41,797 nucleotides of DNA from an uncultured Bacteroides sp. (GTDB lineage Bacteria; Bacteroidota; Bacteroidia; Bacteroidales; Bacteroidaceae). Of the stretch, positions 1 through 9,595 are shown one piece after another. Below the pieces are notes generated by a model. It was not told where the DNA came from, searched no databases, and saw only the letters and a program-made list of their open reading frames with translations. The DNA lies in NCBI GenBank assembly GCA_947074345.1, contig CAMTPH010000014.1, positions 1 through 41,797 of the forward strand, given 5' to 3'. Within the stretch, counting starts at the first letter, position 1; the number at the start of each line of letters is the position of its first letter. Made by a program: the position numbers and the translations under genes.

Positions 1-133
1 ATACATACGTGATTTTTGAAAAATCATGCTAAAGTAGTACTTTTTCACGATATACGAAAGTTTTCGCGGATAAACTTTTATATAAATCTTTTTATTAATT
101 CTGTTTTAATATTGCTTAATTTTTGAGATTAAA
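1..133. other. AT-rich window edge, no gene seen
   Basis: This stretch lies beyond the proS terminator and is cut by the window edge. It holds a short self-complementary run (GATTTTTGAAAAATC at about 11-25) but no open frame or RNA gene that I can support. Confidence 0.5.
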
Positions 134-179
134 AAAAGGTTGAATTATACTTAATAGAATAAGTTTAATTCAACCTTTT
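131..179 (-). terminator. Intrinsic terminator of proS
   Basis: A 14-bp perfect inverted repeat (AAAAGGTTGAATTA at 134-147 with its complement at 166-179) has an inner ACTT/AAGT pairing. On the minus strand it ends in a run of seven Ts (complement of the As at 131-137). It lies 58 bases past the proS stop. The stem could also work on the plus strand. Confidence 0.85.
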
Positions 180-236
180 AGGTGTTTTTATATTATAAAA
201 TCAACCGTCTATTTTGTTGATTTTTAATATCATTTT

Positions 237-1730
237 TTAGTAAGCACGAGCAAACACTACTCTACATTCAGAAGGCTTGCCTGTAACCATACAAGTACCT
301 GGAGTTTTATCGCCTTCAACGAATGTATCAAAAGGAATACAACGGATAGTTGCTTTAGTCTCTTCCTTGATCTTCTCTTCTGTTTCAGGAGTACCATCCC
401 AATGAGCCATAATGAAGCCACCTTTTTCGATTTCTTCTTTGAATTCATCATATGTTTCAACCGATCTGATGCGTGTATTACGAGCAGAAAGAGCTTTTTG
501 ATAGATGTTTTCTTGAATTTCATCCAAAAGATTTTGAACATACTCTTCGATGCCTTCGCATGATACAGTTTCTTTTGTAAGTGTATCACGACGCATTACT
601 TCCATTGTATTGTTCTCTAAATCTCTAGCACCCATAACAAGACGTACAGGAACACCTTTCAATTCATAATCAGCAAATTTAAATCCAGGACGCTTATTGT
701 CTGTGTTATCATATTTTACAGAAATACCCATCTTCTTAAATTTAGCTACCATGCCAGCAACTTTCTCGTTGATTAGGTTCAATTGTTCATCGTTTTTATA
801 GATAGGAACAATTACTACTTGAATTGGAGCCAACACAGGAGGCAAAACAAGTCCGTTATCGTCAGAGTGAGTCATGATTAAAGCACCCATCAAACGAGTA
901 GAAACACCCCAAGATGTAGCCCATACATACTCCATTTTGTTTTCTTTGTTCACAAACTGTACGTCAAATGCTTTAGCGAAGTTTTGACCTAAGAAGTGCG
1001 AAGTACCACTTTGCAAAGCTTTACCATCTTGCATCATAGCTTCGATTGTATAAGTGTCAAGAGCACCAGCAAAACGTTCATTAGCCGATTTAACACCTGT
1101 AATTACAGGAACAGCCATATGTTTTTCAGCAAACTCAGCATAAACACCAAGCATTCTTACTGCTTCTTCTTCTGCCTCTTGACGAGTAGCATGAGCTGTG
1201 TGGCCTTCTTGCCAAAGAAACTCTGCTGTACGAAGAAATAAGCGAGTACGCATTTCCCAACGCATTACGTTGGCCCATTGATTAACCAATATAGGAAGAT
1301 CGCGATAAGAATTAATCCAATTTCTATATGTATTCCAAATAATTGTTTCAGAAGTAGGACGAATAATAAGCTCTTCTTCCAATTTAGCTTCAGGATCAAC
1401 AATCACACCTTTACCATCGGGAGAGTTTTTAAGGCGGTGATGTGTTACAACTGCACATTCTTTAGCAAAGCCTTCTACATGTTCTGCTTCGCGGCTAAGG
1501 AATGATTTTGGGATTAAAAGCGGGAAATAAGCATTAACGTGTCCTGTCTCTTTGAACATATCGTCAAGCTGGCGCTGTATTTTTTCCCAAATTGCATAAC
1601 CGTATGGCTTGATAACCATGCATCCACGCACAGCTGATTGTTCTGCCAAATCGGCCTTAATTACTAAATCATTATACCATTGCGAATAGTTTTCGCTACG
1701 TTTGGTAAGATCTTTCAATTCTTTTGCCAT
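237..1730 (-). CDS. proS: Prolyl-tRNA synthetase
   Basis: This enzyme charges tRNA-Pro with proline in the cytoplasm. The 497-aa length and layout match the short archaeal/eukaryal-type ProRS common in Bacteroidetes, which lacks the large editing insertion of the E. coli-type enzyme. Class II motifs are visible: RPTSETIIW near residue 124 (motif 2 region), followed by [20 protein letters not shown], and a motif 3-like [14 protein letters not shown] further on. The C-terminus ends in the typical Tyr (VVFARAY) after a Cys-containing segment, [10 protein letters not shown]. The start is an ATG with a TAnnTTTG box about 45 bases upstream. The gene is monocistronic, with its own terminator, and diverges from the PH-like pair across an intergenic region that carries a 22-bp repeat array. 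Confidence 0.97.
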   Translation of the reverse strand: MAKELKDLTKRSENYSQWYNDLVIKADLAEQSAVRGCMVIKPYGYAIWEKIQRQLDDMFKETGHVNAYFPLLIPKSFLSREAEHVEGFAKECAVVTHHRLKNSPDGKGVIVDPEAKLEEELIIRPTSETIIWNTYRNWINSYRDLPILVNQWANVMRWEMRTRLFLRTAEFLWQEGHTAHATRQEAEEEAVRMLGVYAEFAEKHMAVPVITGVKSANERFAGALDTYTIEAMMQDGKALQSGTSHFLGQNFAKAFDVQFVNKENKMEYVWATSWGVSTRLMGALIMTHSDDNGLVLPPVLAPIQVVIVPIYKNDEQLNLINEKVAGMVAKFKKMGISVKYDNTDNKRPGFKFADYELKGVPVRLVMGARDLENNTMEVMRRDTLTKETVSCEGIEEYVQNLLDEIQENIYQKALSARNTRIRSVETYDEFKEEIEKGGFIMAHWDGTPETEEKIKEETKATIRCIPFDTFVEGDKTPGTCMVTGKPSECRVVFARAY

Positions 1731-1773
1731 TATTGTCTCTATCTTTAAATTTAATTATATCAAAATTAGGCTG

Positions 1774-1781
1774 CAAAAATA
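1774..1781 (-). promoter_or_regulatory. Candidate -7 box for proS
   Basis: Read on the minus strand this is TATTTTTG, matching the Bacteroidetes -7 consensus TAnnTTTG. A second match, TAATTTTG, lies at 1761-1768. No clear -33 TTTG is seen. Confidence 0.45.
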
Positions 1782-1846
1782 CGAAAAATAGACTGAAAAG
1801 AGCTTTTTGTACTCTTTCTTTTTTATATTTGTATTGTATTTATTTA

Positions 1847-1930
1847 GTTTCAATACGGTGAAACTCTTTTTTCAGCCCACTGAAACATCTGTTCTACCGC
1901 ACTGAAACCAAAGTTTCAACAAACAGAAAC
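1847..1930. repeat. Array of GTTTCA-N6-TGAAAC palindromes, 22-bp period
   Basis: Half-sites GTTTCA (or variants) begin at 1847, 1869, 1891 and 1913. Half-sites TGAAAC (last one AGAAAC) begin at 1859, 1881, 1903 and 1925. The period is exactly 22 bp for both strands of the dyad over four units, while spacer bases vary. The array lies between divergent proS and the PH-like genes, ending 39 bp before the PH-like start. A similar array lies at 29166-29259. Function unknown; the regular helical phasing suggests cooperative protein binding. Confidence 0.85.
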
Positions 1931-1969
1931 AAATTATTTTAATGTAACCTATCTAATGTTGTCTATATT

Positions 1970-2371
1970 ATGGAAAGAATAGTATACAGAACTTCTTTAA
2001 AATACAAGATAAAGGTTGTTATAAACCTTATATTAATTGTAGCATTGGTGTTTTTGGGTTTTTATTACCTTGTAGGTGTTAGAGATCTTAGCTGGATGTT
2101 TCTTATTCCCATCGTGTTTTTATATACGATACTTTCTGAAAGGTATATTCTAACTGATAAACAACTCTTAGTATGCTCTGGCTTTACAGGGAAACATGCA
2201 ATAGAATTGTCGAGAGTTACATCCATTTCTACTATTAAAAATGGATTCTCGATGGAGTATATTAACGCTAAGAATATAAATAAAGCGCTATCGATATATC
2301 ATATTGGCAATCAGCAGCAGATGATTGACGAAATAGAAAAGCGGTCTGCTTTAGATTCTAGCTCAAACTAA
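1970..2371 (+). CDS. Small PH-domain-like membrane protein (first of a tandem pair)
   Basis: A 133-aa protein with two adjacent hydrophobic helices (roughly residues 15-52), followed by a soluble domain starting SERYILTDKQLLV. This arrangement resembles bacterial PH-like families (bPH/DUF1200 type): a membrane hairpin, then a strand-rich domain with a Y-x-L-T-D start and a terminal helix (MIDEIEKR). The next gene encodes a clear paralogue with matching ends (TSxKxK near the N-terminus, MxDELEKR near the C-terminus), so the pair arose by duplication. Gap to the second gene is 14 bp, so co-transcription is likely. No catalytic residues are apparent. Substrate and role are unknown; the PH-like call rests on shape and a few motifs only. 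Confidence 0.7.
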   Translation: MERIVYRTSLKYKIKVVINLILIVALVFLGFYYLVGVRDLSWMFLIPIVFLYTILSERYILTDKQLLVCSGFTGKHAIELSRVTSISTIKNGFSMEYINAKNINKALSIYHIGNQQQMIDEIEKRSALDSSSN

Positions 2372-2385
2372 TTAAATAACCTATA

Positions 2386-2802
2386 ATGCAAAACAATATT
2401 ATGAATGAAGTAATTTTTGAAACATCACACAAAACTAAATTGATATATTATACTTGTGTGACTATTATTGTTACAGTTGGATTAATTGCACTATCATTAG
2501 GTGCGTCTTGGTGGACTTTCATGCTTTATCTTTTACCTTGCTATGTAGGAAGTTATAGTTATGTATTTCAAAAACATACTATAACTGATAAAAGTTTAAA
2601 TATTAAAAATGGATTTGGAGGTCGTGCCCGTTGCACTCCATTATCTTCTATCACTAAGCTTACCAGAAAAAAGAATGGATTTATAGTAAACTGTCAATAT
2701 GCCGATGGCAAAGTGGGAGTTTATGAAATTCGTCATGTTGAAGGATGGAGACAAATGCTCGATGAACTAGAAAAACGTACAGGAATCATTGCTCGAAAAT
2801 AA
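2386..2802 (+). CDS. Small PH-domain-like membrane protein (second of a tandem pair)
   Basis: A 138-aa paralogue of the preceding gene: two hydrophobic helices near residues 20-58, then a soluble domain opening QKHTITDKSLNIKNGFGG and closing MLDELEKRTG. Two starts are possible. ATG at 2386 gives 138 aa; ATG at 2401 (residue 6) gives a protein whose N-terminus (MNEVIFETSHKTK) aligns end to end with MERIVYRTSLKYK of the first gene. The second start is therefore attractive, but no ribosome-binding site decides it. The gene is followed by a very strong terminator. Function unknown. Tandem small PH-like membrane proteins may form hetero-oligomers, which is inference. Confidence 0.7.
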   Translation: MQNNIMNEVIFETSHKTKLIYYTCVTIIVTVGLIALSLGASWWTFMLYLLPCYVGSYSYVFQKHTITDKSLNIKNGFGGRARCTPLSSITKLTRKKNGFIVNCQYADGKVGVYEIRHVEGWRQMLDELEKRTGIIARK

Positions 2803-2810
2803 AAAGCATT

Positions 2811-2863
2811 ATAAAACAAGTGCGCCGAATTTCAAATATCGAAATTCGGCGCACTTGTTTTAT
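2811..2863. terminator. Bidirectional terminator, 23-bp perfect stem
   Basis: Perfect 23-bp inverted repeat (2811-2833 with 2841-2863) with a 7-base loop, a GC-rich middle (GTGCGCCG) and A/T-rich ends. It sits between the convergent PH-like gene and dapA, so it can terminate both. Confidence 0.9.
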
Positions 2864-2873
2864 TGGGCGTATA

Positions 2874-3767
2874 TTAACACTTGATATTTAATTCATCAAG
2901 TACTTTTCGTATAGCTTCGAATGTTGTGATTCTTGTTGGTACAAGCGGAAGTCTTAGTTTATTGTCAATCATTCCCATAACGTTCAAGATAGATTTAACC
3001 CCAGCTGGGTTGCCATCAACGAAAAGTAAATCAAACAATTCGGTGAAACGGTGGTGAATATTCAAAGCGTTTTTGAAATCGCCTTGCAGTGCTAAGCGAG
3101 TCATCTTGCTGAATTCTTTAGGAAATGCATTGCCAATAACAGATATCACGCCAATTGCTCCTAATGTAATCAATGGAAAGGTAATACCATCATCGCCAGA
3201 AATTACATTGAAATTAGCTGGTTTGTTTTTGATAATATCATCCATCTGTGTGATATTGCCAGATGCTTCTTTGATAGCAATTACATTTTTAAAATCGTTA
3301 GCAATACGAAGTGTTGTTTTGGCTGTCATATTTACACCAGTGCGTCCCGGTACATTATATAATACAATAGGAAGCTCTGTTGCTTCAGCTATCGCTTTAT
3401 AATGTTGATATATTCCTTCTTGGGATGGCTTGTTGTAATAAGGTACAACAGAAAGTATTGCATCTACACCTTTGAAGTCATCATTCTTTAATTGTTCCAC
3501 AACCGCACGTGTGTTGTTTCCTCCAACACCAAGAAGTATCGGGATTCGACCATTAACACGGTCAATTACCATTTTCTTGATTTTCTTTTTTTCGTCTTCG
3601 GTTAACGTTGGAGTCTCGGCAGTAGTGCCAAGTACACATAAAAAGTCTGCGTTGTTTTGAACAAGATAATCAACCATGCGCATCAATGCATCATAGTCAA
3701 TGCTCTCGTCCTCTTTGAAAGGAGTAATCAAAGCTACTCCCATTCCTTTCAATTTAGTTTGTATCAT
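2874..3767 (-). CDS. dapA: 4-hydroxy-tetrahydrodipicolinate synthase
   Basis: DapA condenses pyruvate with aspartate semialdehyde in the diaminopimelate/lysine pathway. The TIM-barrel protein (297 aa from the ATG at 3767) shows the family residues: GTTAE (Thr48-Thr49), Tyr137 in PIVLYNVPGRTG with Arg142, and the Schiff-base Lys166 in AIKEASG. A longer frame reaches a TTG at 3791. The ATG at 3767 is preferred because MIQTKLKGMGVALITPF is the usual Bacteroides N-terminus, and because a well-placed promoter box lies only about 40 bases upstream. It sits 105 bp downstream of ligA on the same strand but appears to have its own promoter. Confidence 0.96.
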   Translation of the reverse strand: MIQTKLKGMGVALITPFKEDESIDYDALMRMVDYLVQNNADFLCVLGTTAETPTLTEDEKKKIKKMVIDRVNGRIPILLGVGGNNTRAVVEQLKNDDFKGVDAILSVVPYYNKPSQEGIYQHYKAIAEATELPIVLYNVPGRTGVNMTAKTTLRIANDFKNVIAIKEASGNITQMDDIIKNKPANFNVISGDDGITFPLITLGAIGVISVIGNAFPKEFSKMTRLALQGDFKNALNIHHRFTELFDLLFVDGNPAGVKSILNVMGMIDNKLRLPLVPTRITTFEAIRKVLDELNIKC

Positions 3768-3804
3768 GGATTTTATAAATGATAATCTCAAATAATTTCA
3801 GGCG

Positions 3805-3838
3805 CAAAAGTACGAATATTTTCGATTTTACCGCCAAA
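3805..3838 (-). promoter_or_regulatory. Promoter of dapA
   Basis: On the minus strand, TACTTTTG (3805-3812) matches the -7 TAnnTTTG consensus and TTTG (3835-3838) lies 22 bases upstream as the -33 element. The expected transcript start is near 3798, about 30 bases before the ATG at 3767. Confidence 0.65.
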
Positions 3839-3872
3839 TATGAAATTTAAAATAGTATATGCCCTTTAAAAG

Positions 3873-5894
<2,022 letters not shown>

Positions 5895-5899
5895 TTAGG

Positions 5900-5907
5900 C
5901 AAAAATA
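5900..5907 (-). promoter_or_regulatory. Candidate -7 box for ligA
   Basis: Minus-strand TATTTTTG fits TAnnTTTG and lies 23 bases before the ligA ATG. Confidence 0.5.
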
Positions 5908-5929
5908 CAGGTTTATCTTTTAATATTTG

Positions 5930-5937
5930 TAATTTTG
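5930..5937 (+). promoter_or_regulatory. Candidate -7 box for trmD
   Basis: TAATTTTG fits TAnnTTTG; expected start of transcription near 5944, about 11 bases before the trmD ATG at 5955. Confidence 0.5.
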
Positions 5938-5954
5938 CACAAAATTAAAAGACT

Positions 5955-6632
5955 ATGCGAATTGATATAATAACTGTGCTACCCGAGATGATTGAAGGAT
6001 TCTTTAATTGCTCTATAATGAAACGGGCTCAAAATAAAGGGCTTGCCGAAATACATATTCATAATCTGCGAGATTATACCGATGATAAATATCGTAGAGT
6101 AGATGATTATCCTTTTGGTGGATTTGCTGGCATGGTCATGAAAATCGAACCTATTGAGCGATGCATTAATCAATTGAAATCTGAGCGCCACTATGATGAG
6201 GTGATTTTTACAACACCCGATGGTGAGCAGTTTGATCAGAAGATGGCCAATACATTATCATTGACTGGTAACTTGATTATTCTTTGTGGTCATTTTAAAG
6301 GTATTGATTACAGAATACGTGAGCATCTTATAACCAAAGAAATTAGTATAGGTGATTTTGTTTTGACTGGTGGCGAATTGGCTGCTGCTGTTATTGCGGA
6401 TGCTATTGTGAGAATTATTCCTGGAGTAATTTCTGATGAACAATCTGCATTGTCTGATTCTTTTCAAGATAATCTTTTGGCAGCACCGGTTTATACGCGT
6501 CCTGCAGAATATAATGGATGGAAAGTTCCTGATATTTTGCTTTCGGGTCATGAAGCAAAAATAAAGGAGTGGGAATTGCAACAGTCAATGGAGAGAACCA
6601 AACGGTTGAGACCTGATCTTTTAGAAGAATAA
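5955..6632 (+). CDS. trmD: tRNA (guanine37-N1)-methyltransferase
   Basis: TrmD methylates G37 next to the anticodon using S-adenosylmethionine, which prevents frameshifting. The 225-aa protein starts [12 protein letters not shown], carries the [12 protein letters not shown] substrate loop, [11 protein letters not shown], and the trefoil-knot AdoMet loop ([22 protein letters not shown]). It ends with a short C-terminal domain ([21 protein letters not shown]). It stands alone, as in other Bacteroidetes, not in the rpsP-rimM-trmD-rplS operon of proteobacteria. It has its own terminator. Confidence 0.97.
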   Translation: MRIDIITVLPEMIEGFFNCSIMKRAQNKGLAEIHIHNLRDYTDDKYRRVDDYPFGGFAGMVMKIEPIERCINQLKSERHYDEVIFTTPDGEQFDQKMANTLSLTGNLIILCGHFKGIDYRIREHLITKEISIGDFVLTGGELAAAVIADAIVRIIPGVISDEQSALSDSFQDNLLAAPVYTRPAEYNGWKVPDILLSGHEAKIKEWELQQSMERTKRLRPDLLEE

Positions 6633-6639
6633 ATGATGT

Positions 6640-6693
6640 AAAAATAAATCCGGAACTAAATGTTGCTTAACAAATAGTTCCGGATTTATTTTT
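6640..6693 (+). terminator. Terminator of trmD
   Basis: A 19-bp perfect stem (6640-6658 with 6675-6693) with core TCCGGA closes in a TTTATTTTT tail on the plus strand, 8 bases past the trmD stop. Confidence 0.85.
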
Positions 6694-6734
6694 GATTAAA
6701 GCTCTACTTTAACTAATGTATAATCTATGTAAAT

Positions 6735-6837
6735 AATTTAGAATAATATTTTGCAGTATGTTTATAGCTAACAAATGAAAATGAATGTTCTGTAAATTGA
6801 CATTATGTTATTCAAAATACTGCGAATAATCTAAATT
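6735..6837. repeat. Long-range imperfect inverted repeat beside the pyrD 3' end
   Basis: AATTTAGA (6735-6742) and GCAGTAT (6753-6759) have complements TCTAAATT (6830-6837) and ATACTGC (6817-6823) in the matching order, with a 57-base interval between the inner arms. It begins 10 bases past the pyrD stop on the minus strand. It could be a 3'-UTR structure or remnant; no T-tract is present, so it is not a standard terminator. Confidence 0.4.
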
Positions 6838-6846
6838 GTTTTCCTC

Positions 6847-7758
6847 TTATACCTCAAGTGCACCGATTATTTCAGATACAGATTTAAAACCGTGTCTGTC
6901 TAAATATTCATTAATACCATCGGCTACTTTAAGTGTAATCGCAGGATCAATAAAGTTTGCGGTTCCAATTTGAATAGCAGAAGCACCAGCAAGCATAAAC
7001 TCTATCGCGTCTTTTGCATTCATAATACCTCCTAAACCGATGACAGGAATATTTACTGCTTTAGCGACTTGCCATACCATGCGCAAAGCGATGGGTTTTA
7101 CAGCAGCGCCAGACATTCCTCCTGTTATTGTTGATAGTATAGGTTTTCTGCGTTCTGCATCTATCGCCATACCCAATAATGTATTAATTAATGATACACT
7201 GTCTGCACCGCTTTCTTCTGCTGCACGAGCTATTTCGGCAATGTCAGTTACGTTGGGAGAGAGTTTAACGATAAGTGTCTTTTTGTAAGCTGATCGTACT
7301 GCTTTTACAACTTCTGCTGCTCCTTGACTAGTGACGCCAAATGCCATTCCACCTTGCTTTACATTGGGGCAAGAGATGTTTAATTCTATGGCAGGAATTT
7401 TGTCAAGTTCATTAATTATCTCAGCTGTTTTTACATAATCCTCAAGAGTAGACCCTGATACATTTACAATCATATTTGTATCTATGTCTTTGATGCGAGG
7501 ATATATGTTATTTACAAAATATTCAACACCCTTATTTTGTAATCCAACCGCGTTCAGCATGCCTGCAGGCGTTTCTGCCATACGGGGATATGGATTTCCT
7601 TCACGTTTGTGAATGGTGGTTCCCTTTACAATTATACCCCCTATTCGCGATATATCAATGAAATCTGAAAATTCTTCACCGTACCCAAATGTGCCAGAAG
7701 CTGTCATTACGGGATTTTTCAATTGTAAATCACCAATTTTTACATTTAAATCTGCCAT
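6847..7758 (-). CDS. pyrD: Dihydroorotate dehydrogenase, class 1B catalytic subunit
   Basis: This subunit oxidises dihydroorotate to orotate in pyrimidine synthesis. The 303-aa FMN barrel has Lys45 in the IVKGTT segment, the class 1B catalytic Cys130 in [13 protein letters not shown] (class 1A and 1B use Cys, class 2 uses Ser), and the phosphate-binding loops IGLGGI and GASAIQIGT. Its start overlaps the end of pyrK by 13 bp, implying translational coupling. The PyrDB/PyrK heterotetramer passes electrons to NAD+, which suits an anaerobe because no quinone is required. Confidence 0.96.
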   Translation of the reverse strand: MADLNVKIGDLQLKNPVMTASGTFGYGEEFSDFIDISRIGGIIVKGTTIHKREGNPYPRMAETPAGMLNAVGLQNKGVEYFVNNIYPRIKDIDTNMIVNVSGSTLEDYVKTAEIINELDKIPAIELNISCPNVKQGGMAFGVTSQGAAEVVKAVRSAYKKTLIVKLSPNVTDIAEIARAAEESGADSVSLINTLLGMAIDAERRKPILSTITGGMSGAAVKPIALRMVWQVAKAVNIPVIGLGGIMNAKDAIEFMLAGASAIQIGTANFIDPAITLKVADGINEYLDRHGFKSVSEIIGALEV

Positions 7759-8522
7759 AACAATTTATTTATGTTGAATACAGGACCTTCACTACAAACA
7801 CATATATGTCCATCTTTCGTATTTTCTACGCAACATAGACAAGCACCAACACCACATGCCATAGTATTCTCTAATGATACTTCGCAGTTGATGCTTTGAG
7901 TTTTAGCGTACTTAGCTACAGCTTGCATCATTGGTTTAGGACCGCATGTGTATATTTGATTGAAATTGATCTTTTCTAAGATAGAATGTTGGGTAACATA
8001 GCCTTTTTCTCCGTGGCTACCATCTTCTGTAGTTGTGTGTATATCGCCAAATTTAGCGAATTCGTCTAATTGGAGTAAATCATTGTTAGTACGTGCTCCT
8101 AATAGGAATGATGGCTTGAAGCCTCTGTCGGCTAAGTATTTGCCTAAATATAGCATTGGTGCAGTACCTACGCCACCGCCGACTAGTAATAGTTTGTCGT
8201 TTTGGTCGGTTGGAATGCTAAATCCATTGCCTAATGGCAATATTACATTGATGATATCTCCGATTTTACTATTACCTAACGATCGTGTTCCGTCGCCAAT
8301 CAATTGGATTAGAAACCAAACTTCGTTTTTGTCTTTATCAACAAAGTTAATCGAAATAGGACGTCTGAGAAACGTTGATGGTGAGTTGTCTACTCTCAAT
8401 TCTGCAAATTGACCAGGCATCATATCAGGGAGAGGGGCATTACTAGTCATTTTAAGTAATGAATAGTTTGCGTTTAACCTAATATTATCAGCCACAGTCA
8501 AGTCTAAAATAAACTTTTTCAT
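7746..8522 (-). CDS. pyrK: Dihydroorotate dehydrogenase electron-transfer subunit
   Basis: PyrK carries FAD and a [2Fe-2S] cluster and passes electrons from PyrD to NAD+. The 258-aa protein shows the FAD-binding RRPISI motif (residues 54-59), the nucleotide-binding GGGVGTAPM loop (115-123), and a C-terminal cluster region with Cys223, Cys228, Cys231 and Cys243 (Cx4Cx2Cx11C; Cys230 and Cys241 are additional). It is the first gene of a two-gene operon with pyrD and follows the HTH gene by 68 bp on the same strand, with a candidate promoter in the gap. Confidence 0.95.
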   Translation of the reverse strand: MKKFILDLTVADNIRLNANYSLLKMTSNAPLPDMMPGQFAELRVDNSPSTFLRRPISINFVDKDKNEVWFLIQLIGDGTRSLGNSKIGDIINVILPLGNGFSIPTDQNDKLLLVGGGVGTAPMLYLGKYLADRGFKPSFLLGARTNNDLLQLDEFAKFGDIHTTTEDGSHGEKGYVTQHSILEKINFNQIYTCGPKPMMQAVAKYAKTQSINCEVSLENTMACGVGACLCCVENTKDGHICVCSEGPVFNINKLLWQI

Positions 8523-8551
8523 GTTTTTTATCTGGACTCTAAATGATAGTG

Positions 8552-8559
8552 CAAAGATA
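8552..8559 (-). promoter_or_regulatory. Candidate -7 box for pyrK-pyrD
   Basis: Minus-strand TATCTTTG fits TAnnTTTG and lies 29 bases before the pyrK ATG; no exact -33 TTTG seen. Confidence 0.5.
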
Positions 8560-8590
8560 GGGTAAAATGTCTAAATCGCATCTTTAGAAC

Positions 8591-9061
8591 CTATTTTTCG
8601 GGTTTGAATATCTGATAAGTGTTGTCATCGAAGAAAATTCTTATTTCAGTGATTTTCTTTTCAACGATATTTTTGTATTCAATATTCTGTATTACAGGTT
8701 GTTGAATGGTGCTTGTATAGCATCCTGATTCGATTTCCTTGCGATTTTCAGTAGCAAACAAGGGGTTGTGCGGAATTTCGGTCTTCTCGTCCTTAAATAA
8801 AGAGTAATTGTACTCTGGATTTACATTTGTTGTATCGTTTTTGCTATCAACCATGTTTCCTTTACCAGTGAGCAGCCAATCTAGACTTATATAACTAAAA
8901 CGATCATGAAGCTTCATAATAAAGTCTGTACTAGGGTATTTGTTTCTATCACCTAGAGTATGAGATATTGTAGCTTGTGCAACACCTATTTGTTCTGCAA
9001 ATGCTGCTGAAGTCATTTGCTCATGTTCCATCAATAGTTTGATGCGGTCTTTTATGTCCAT
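8591..9061 (-). CDS. XRE/CI-like helix-turn-helix repressor
   Basis: A 156-aa DNA-binding protein. Residues 1-65 form an XRE-type HTH: IKLLMEHEQMTSAAFAEQIG, then GVAQATISHTL as the recognition helix, ending SLDWLLTGKG, a phrase typical of phage-CI-like repressors. Residues 70-125 look like a flexible linker, and the last 25 residues (ITEIRIFFDDNTYQIFKPEK) could be a small strand-rich oligomerisation domain. There is no LexA-type peptidase domain. Upstream lie many ACAnnTGT palindromes, two of them overlapping the predicted promoter, so autoregulation is likely. No neighbouring phage genes are present, so it looks like a resident regulator. Its target genes are unknown. Confidence 0.85.
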   Translation of the reverse strand: MDIKDRIKLLMEHEQMTSAAFAEQIGVAQATISHTLGDRNKYPSTDFIMKLHDRFSYISLDWLLTGKGNMVDSKNDTTNVNPEYNYSLFKDEKTEIPHNPLFATENRKEIESGCYTSTIQQPVIQNIEYKNIVEKKITEIRIFFDDNTYQIFKPEK

Positions 9062-9082
9062 AATGAGTCGTTTTTAGGGTGT

Positions 9083-9110
9083 GATAATCTTTTACATGAT
9101 AATCTTTACA
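9083..9110. repeat. Direct repeat in the HTH gene leader
   Basis: GATAATCTTTTACAT (9083-9097) is followed immediately by GATAATCTTTACA (9098-9110). It lies between the HTH start codon and its promoter and may be an extra binding or RNA element. Confidence 0.5.
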
Positions 9111-9200
9111 AATGTAGATAATAAATAGTATAATAACAAATGTAAATCAAACAAATATCACATAAGAAATTACATCTCCAATTGTAAATATCACAAATGT
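9108..9200. promoter_or_regulatory. Operator cluster 1: ACAnnTGT palindromes
   Basis: Exact ACAAATGT at 9108-9115, 9136-9143 and 9193-9200, with weaker copies ACAAATAT at 9151-9158 and CCAATTGT at 9178-9185. Flanks tend to TT/TC before and A/AA after. Proposed binding sites of the adjacent HTH protein. Confidence 0.7.
9109..9140 (-). promoter_or_regulatory. Promoter of the HTH gene, embedded in operators
   Basis: On the minus strand, TACATTTG (9109-9116) is a -7 match and TTTG (9137-9140) lies 20 bases upstream as the -33 element. Both are parts of ACAAATGT palindromes (9108-9115 and 9136-9143), so a protein bound to these sites would cover the promoter. Confidence 0.65.
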
Positions 9201-9472
9201 AACGCAGAAATTGATTCAGAACCAATAGCTGGTGTTAATGTTGTGAAAAGTGTTAATTATTAGCTTAATTAAATATTTAATGAAATGGCATATATTATTG
9301 ATATACAGATATATAAATATGATAAATAATCTATATTAGCAATGGTTTATTAATATTTCACAAATTAATGTGTATTAATAAACTAAGTATTTAATCGTTA
9401 TATGCAAGTGGTTGATATATAGAAAATAAAAGACTATACACAAAGGGATGTATAGTCTGGTTTAACACATTA
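9201..9472. other. AT-rich spacer with two hairpins, no gene
   Basis: No supported coding frame. GTTTATTAATA (9345-9355) pairs perfectly with 9373-9383, with CACA/TGTG pairing inside the loop. A second hairpin at 9431-9458 is listed separately. The spacer separates the two operator clusters by about 270 bp. Confidence 0.55.
9421..9458 (-). terminator. Terminator-like hairpin on the minus strand
   Basis: AGACTATACA (9431-9440) pairs perfectly with TGTATAGTCT (9449-9458). On the minus strand the stem is followed by TTTATTTTCT (complement of 9421-9430), as in an intrinsic terminator. No gene ends here, so an unannotated minus-strand transcript or read-through from holA is possible. Confidence 0.5.
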
Positions 9473-9595
9473 ACAAATGTGATTTAATACATGTTGTAGG
9501 TATGATTAACAATTGTAACACTAAGATGGGATAGGTAGATGTATCACAAATGTTACCTATTTACATTTGTGATATTGTGCCCTATTTACAAGTGT
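9473..9595. promoter_or_regulatory. Operator cluster 2: ACAnnTGT palindromes
   Basis: ACAAATGT at 9473-9480 and 9546-9553, ACAATTGT at 9509-9516, ACATTTGT at 9563-9570 and ACAAGTGT at 9588-9595. TACATTTG at 9562-9569 also fits a plus-strand -7 box, so this cluster may control a rightward transcript of unknown nature. Confidence 0.7.

Noticed and set aside
257..589. 110-codon minus-strand frame inside proS
   Set aside because: Same-strand, out-of-frame shadow rich in Lys and Ser, entirely within proS.
1847..1930. CRISPR-like appearance of the periodic repeat
   Set aside because: Units are short palindromes with 4-6-base gaps and no room for spacers of 25-40 bases; no cas genes are present.
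3768..3791. Longer dapA from a TTG
   Set aside because: Adds eight residues not expected in the family; the ATG at 3767 has a well-placed promoter.
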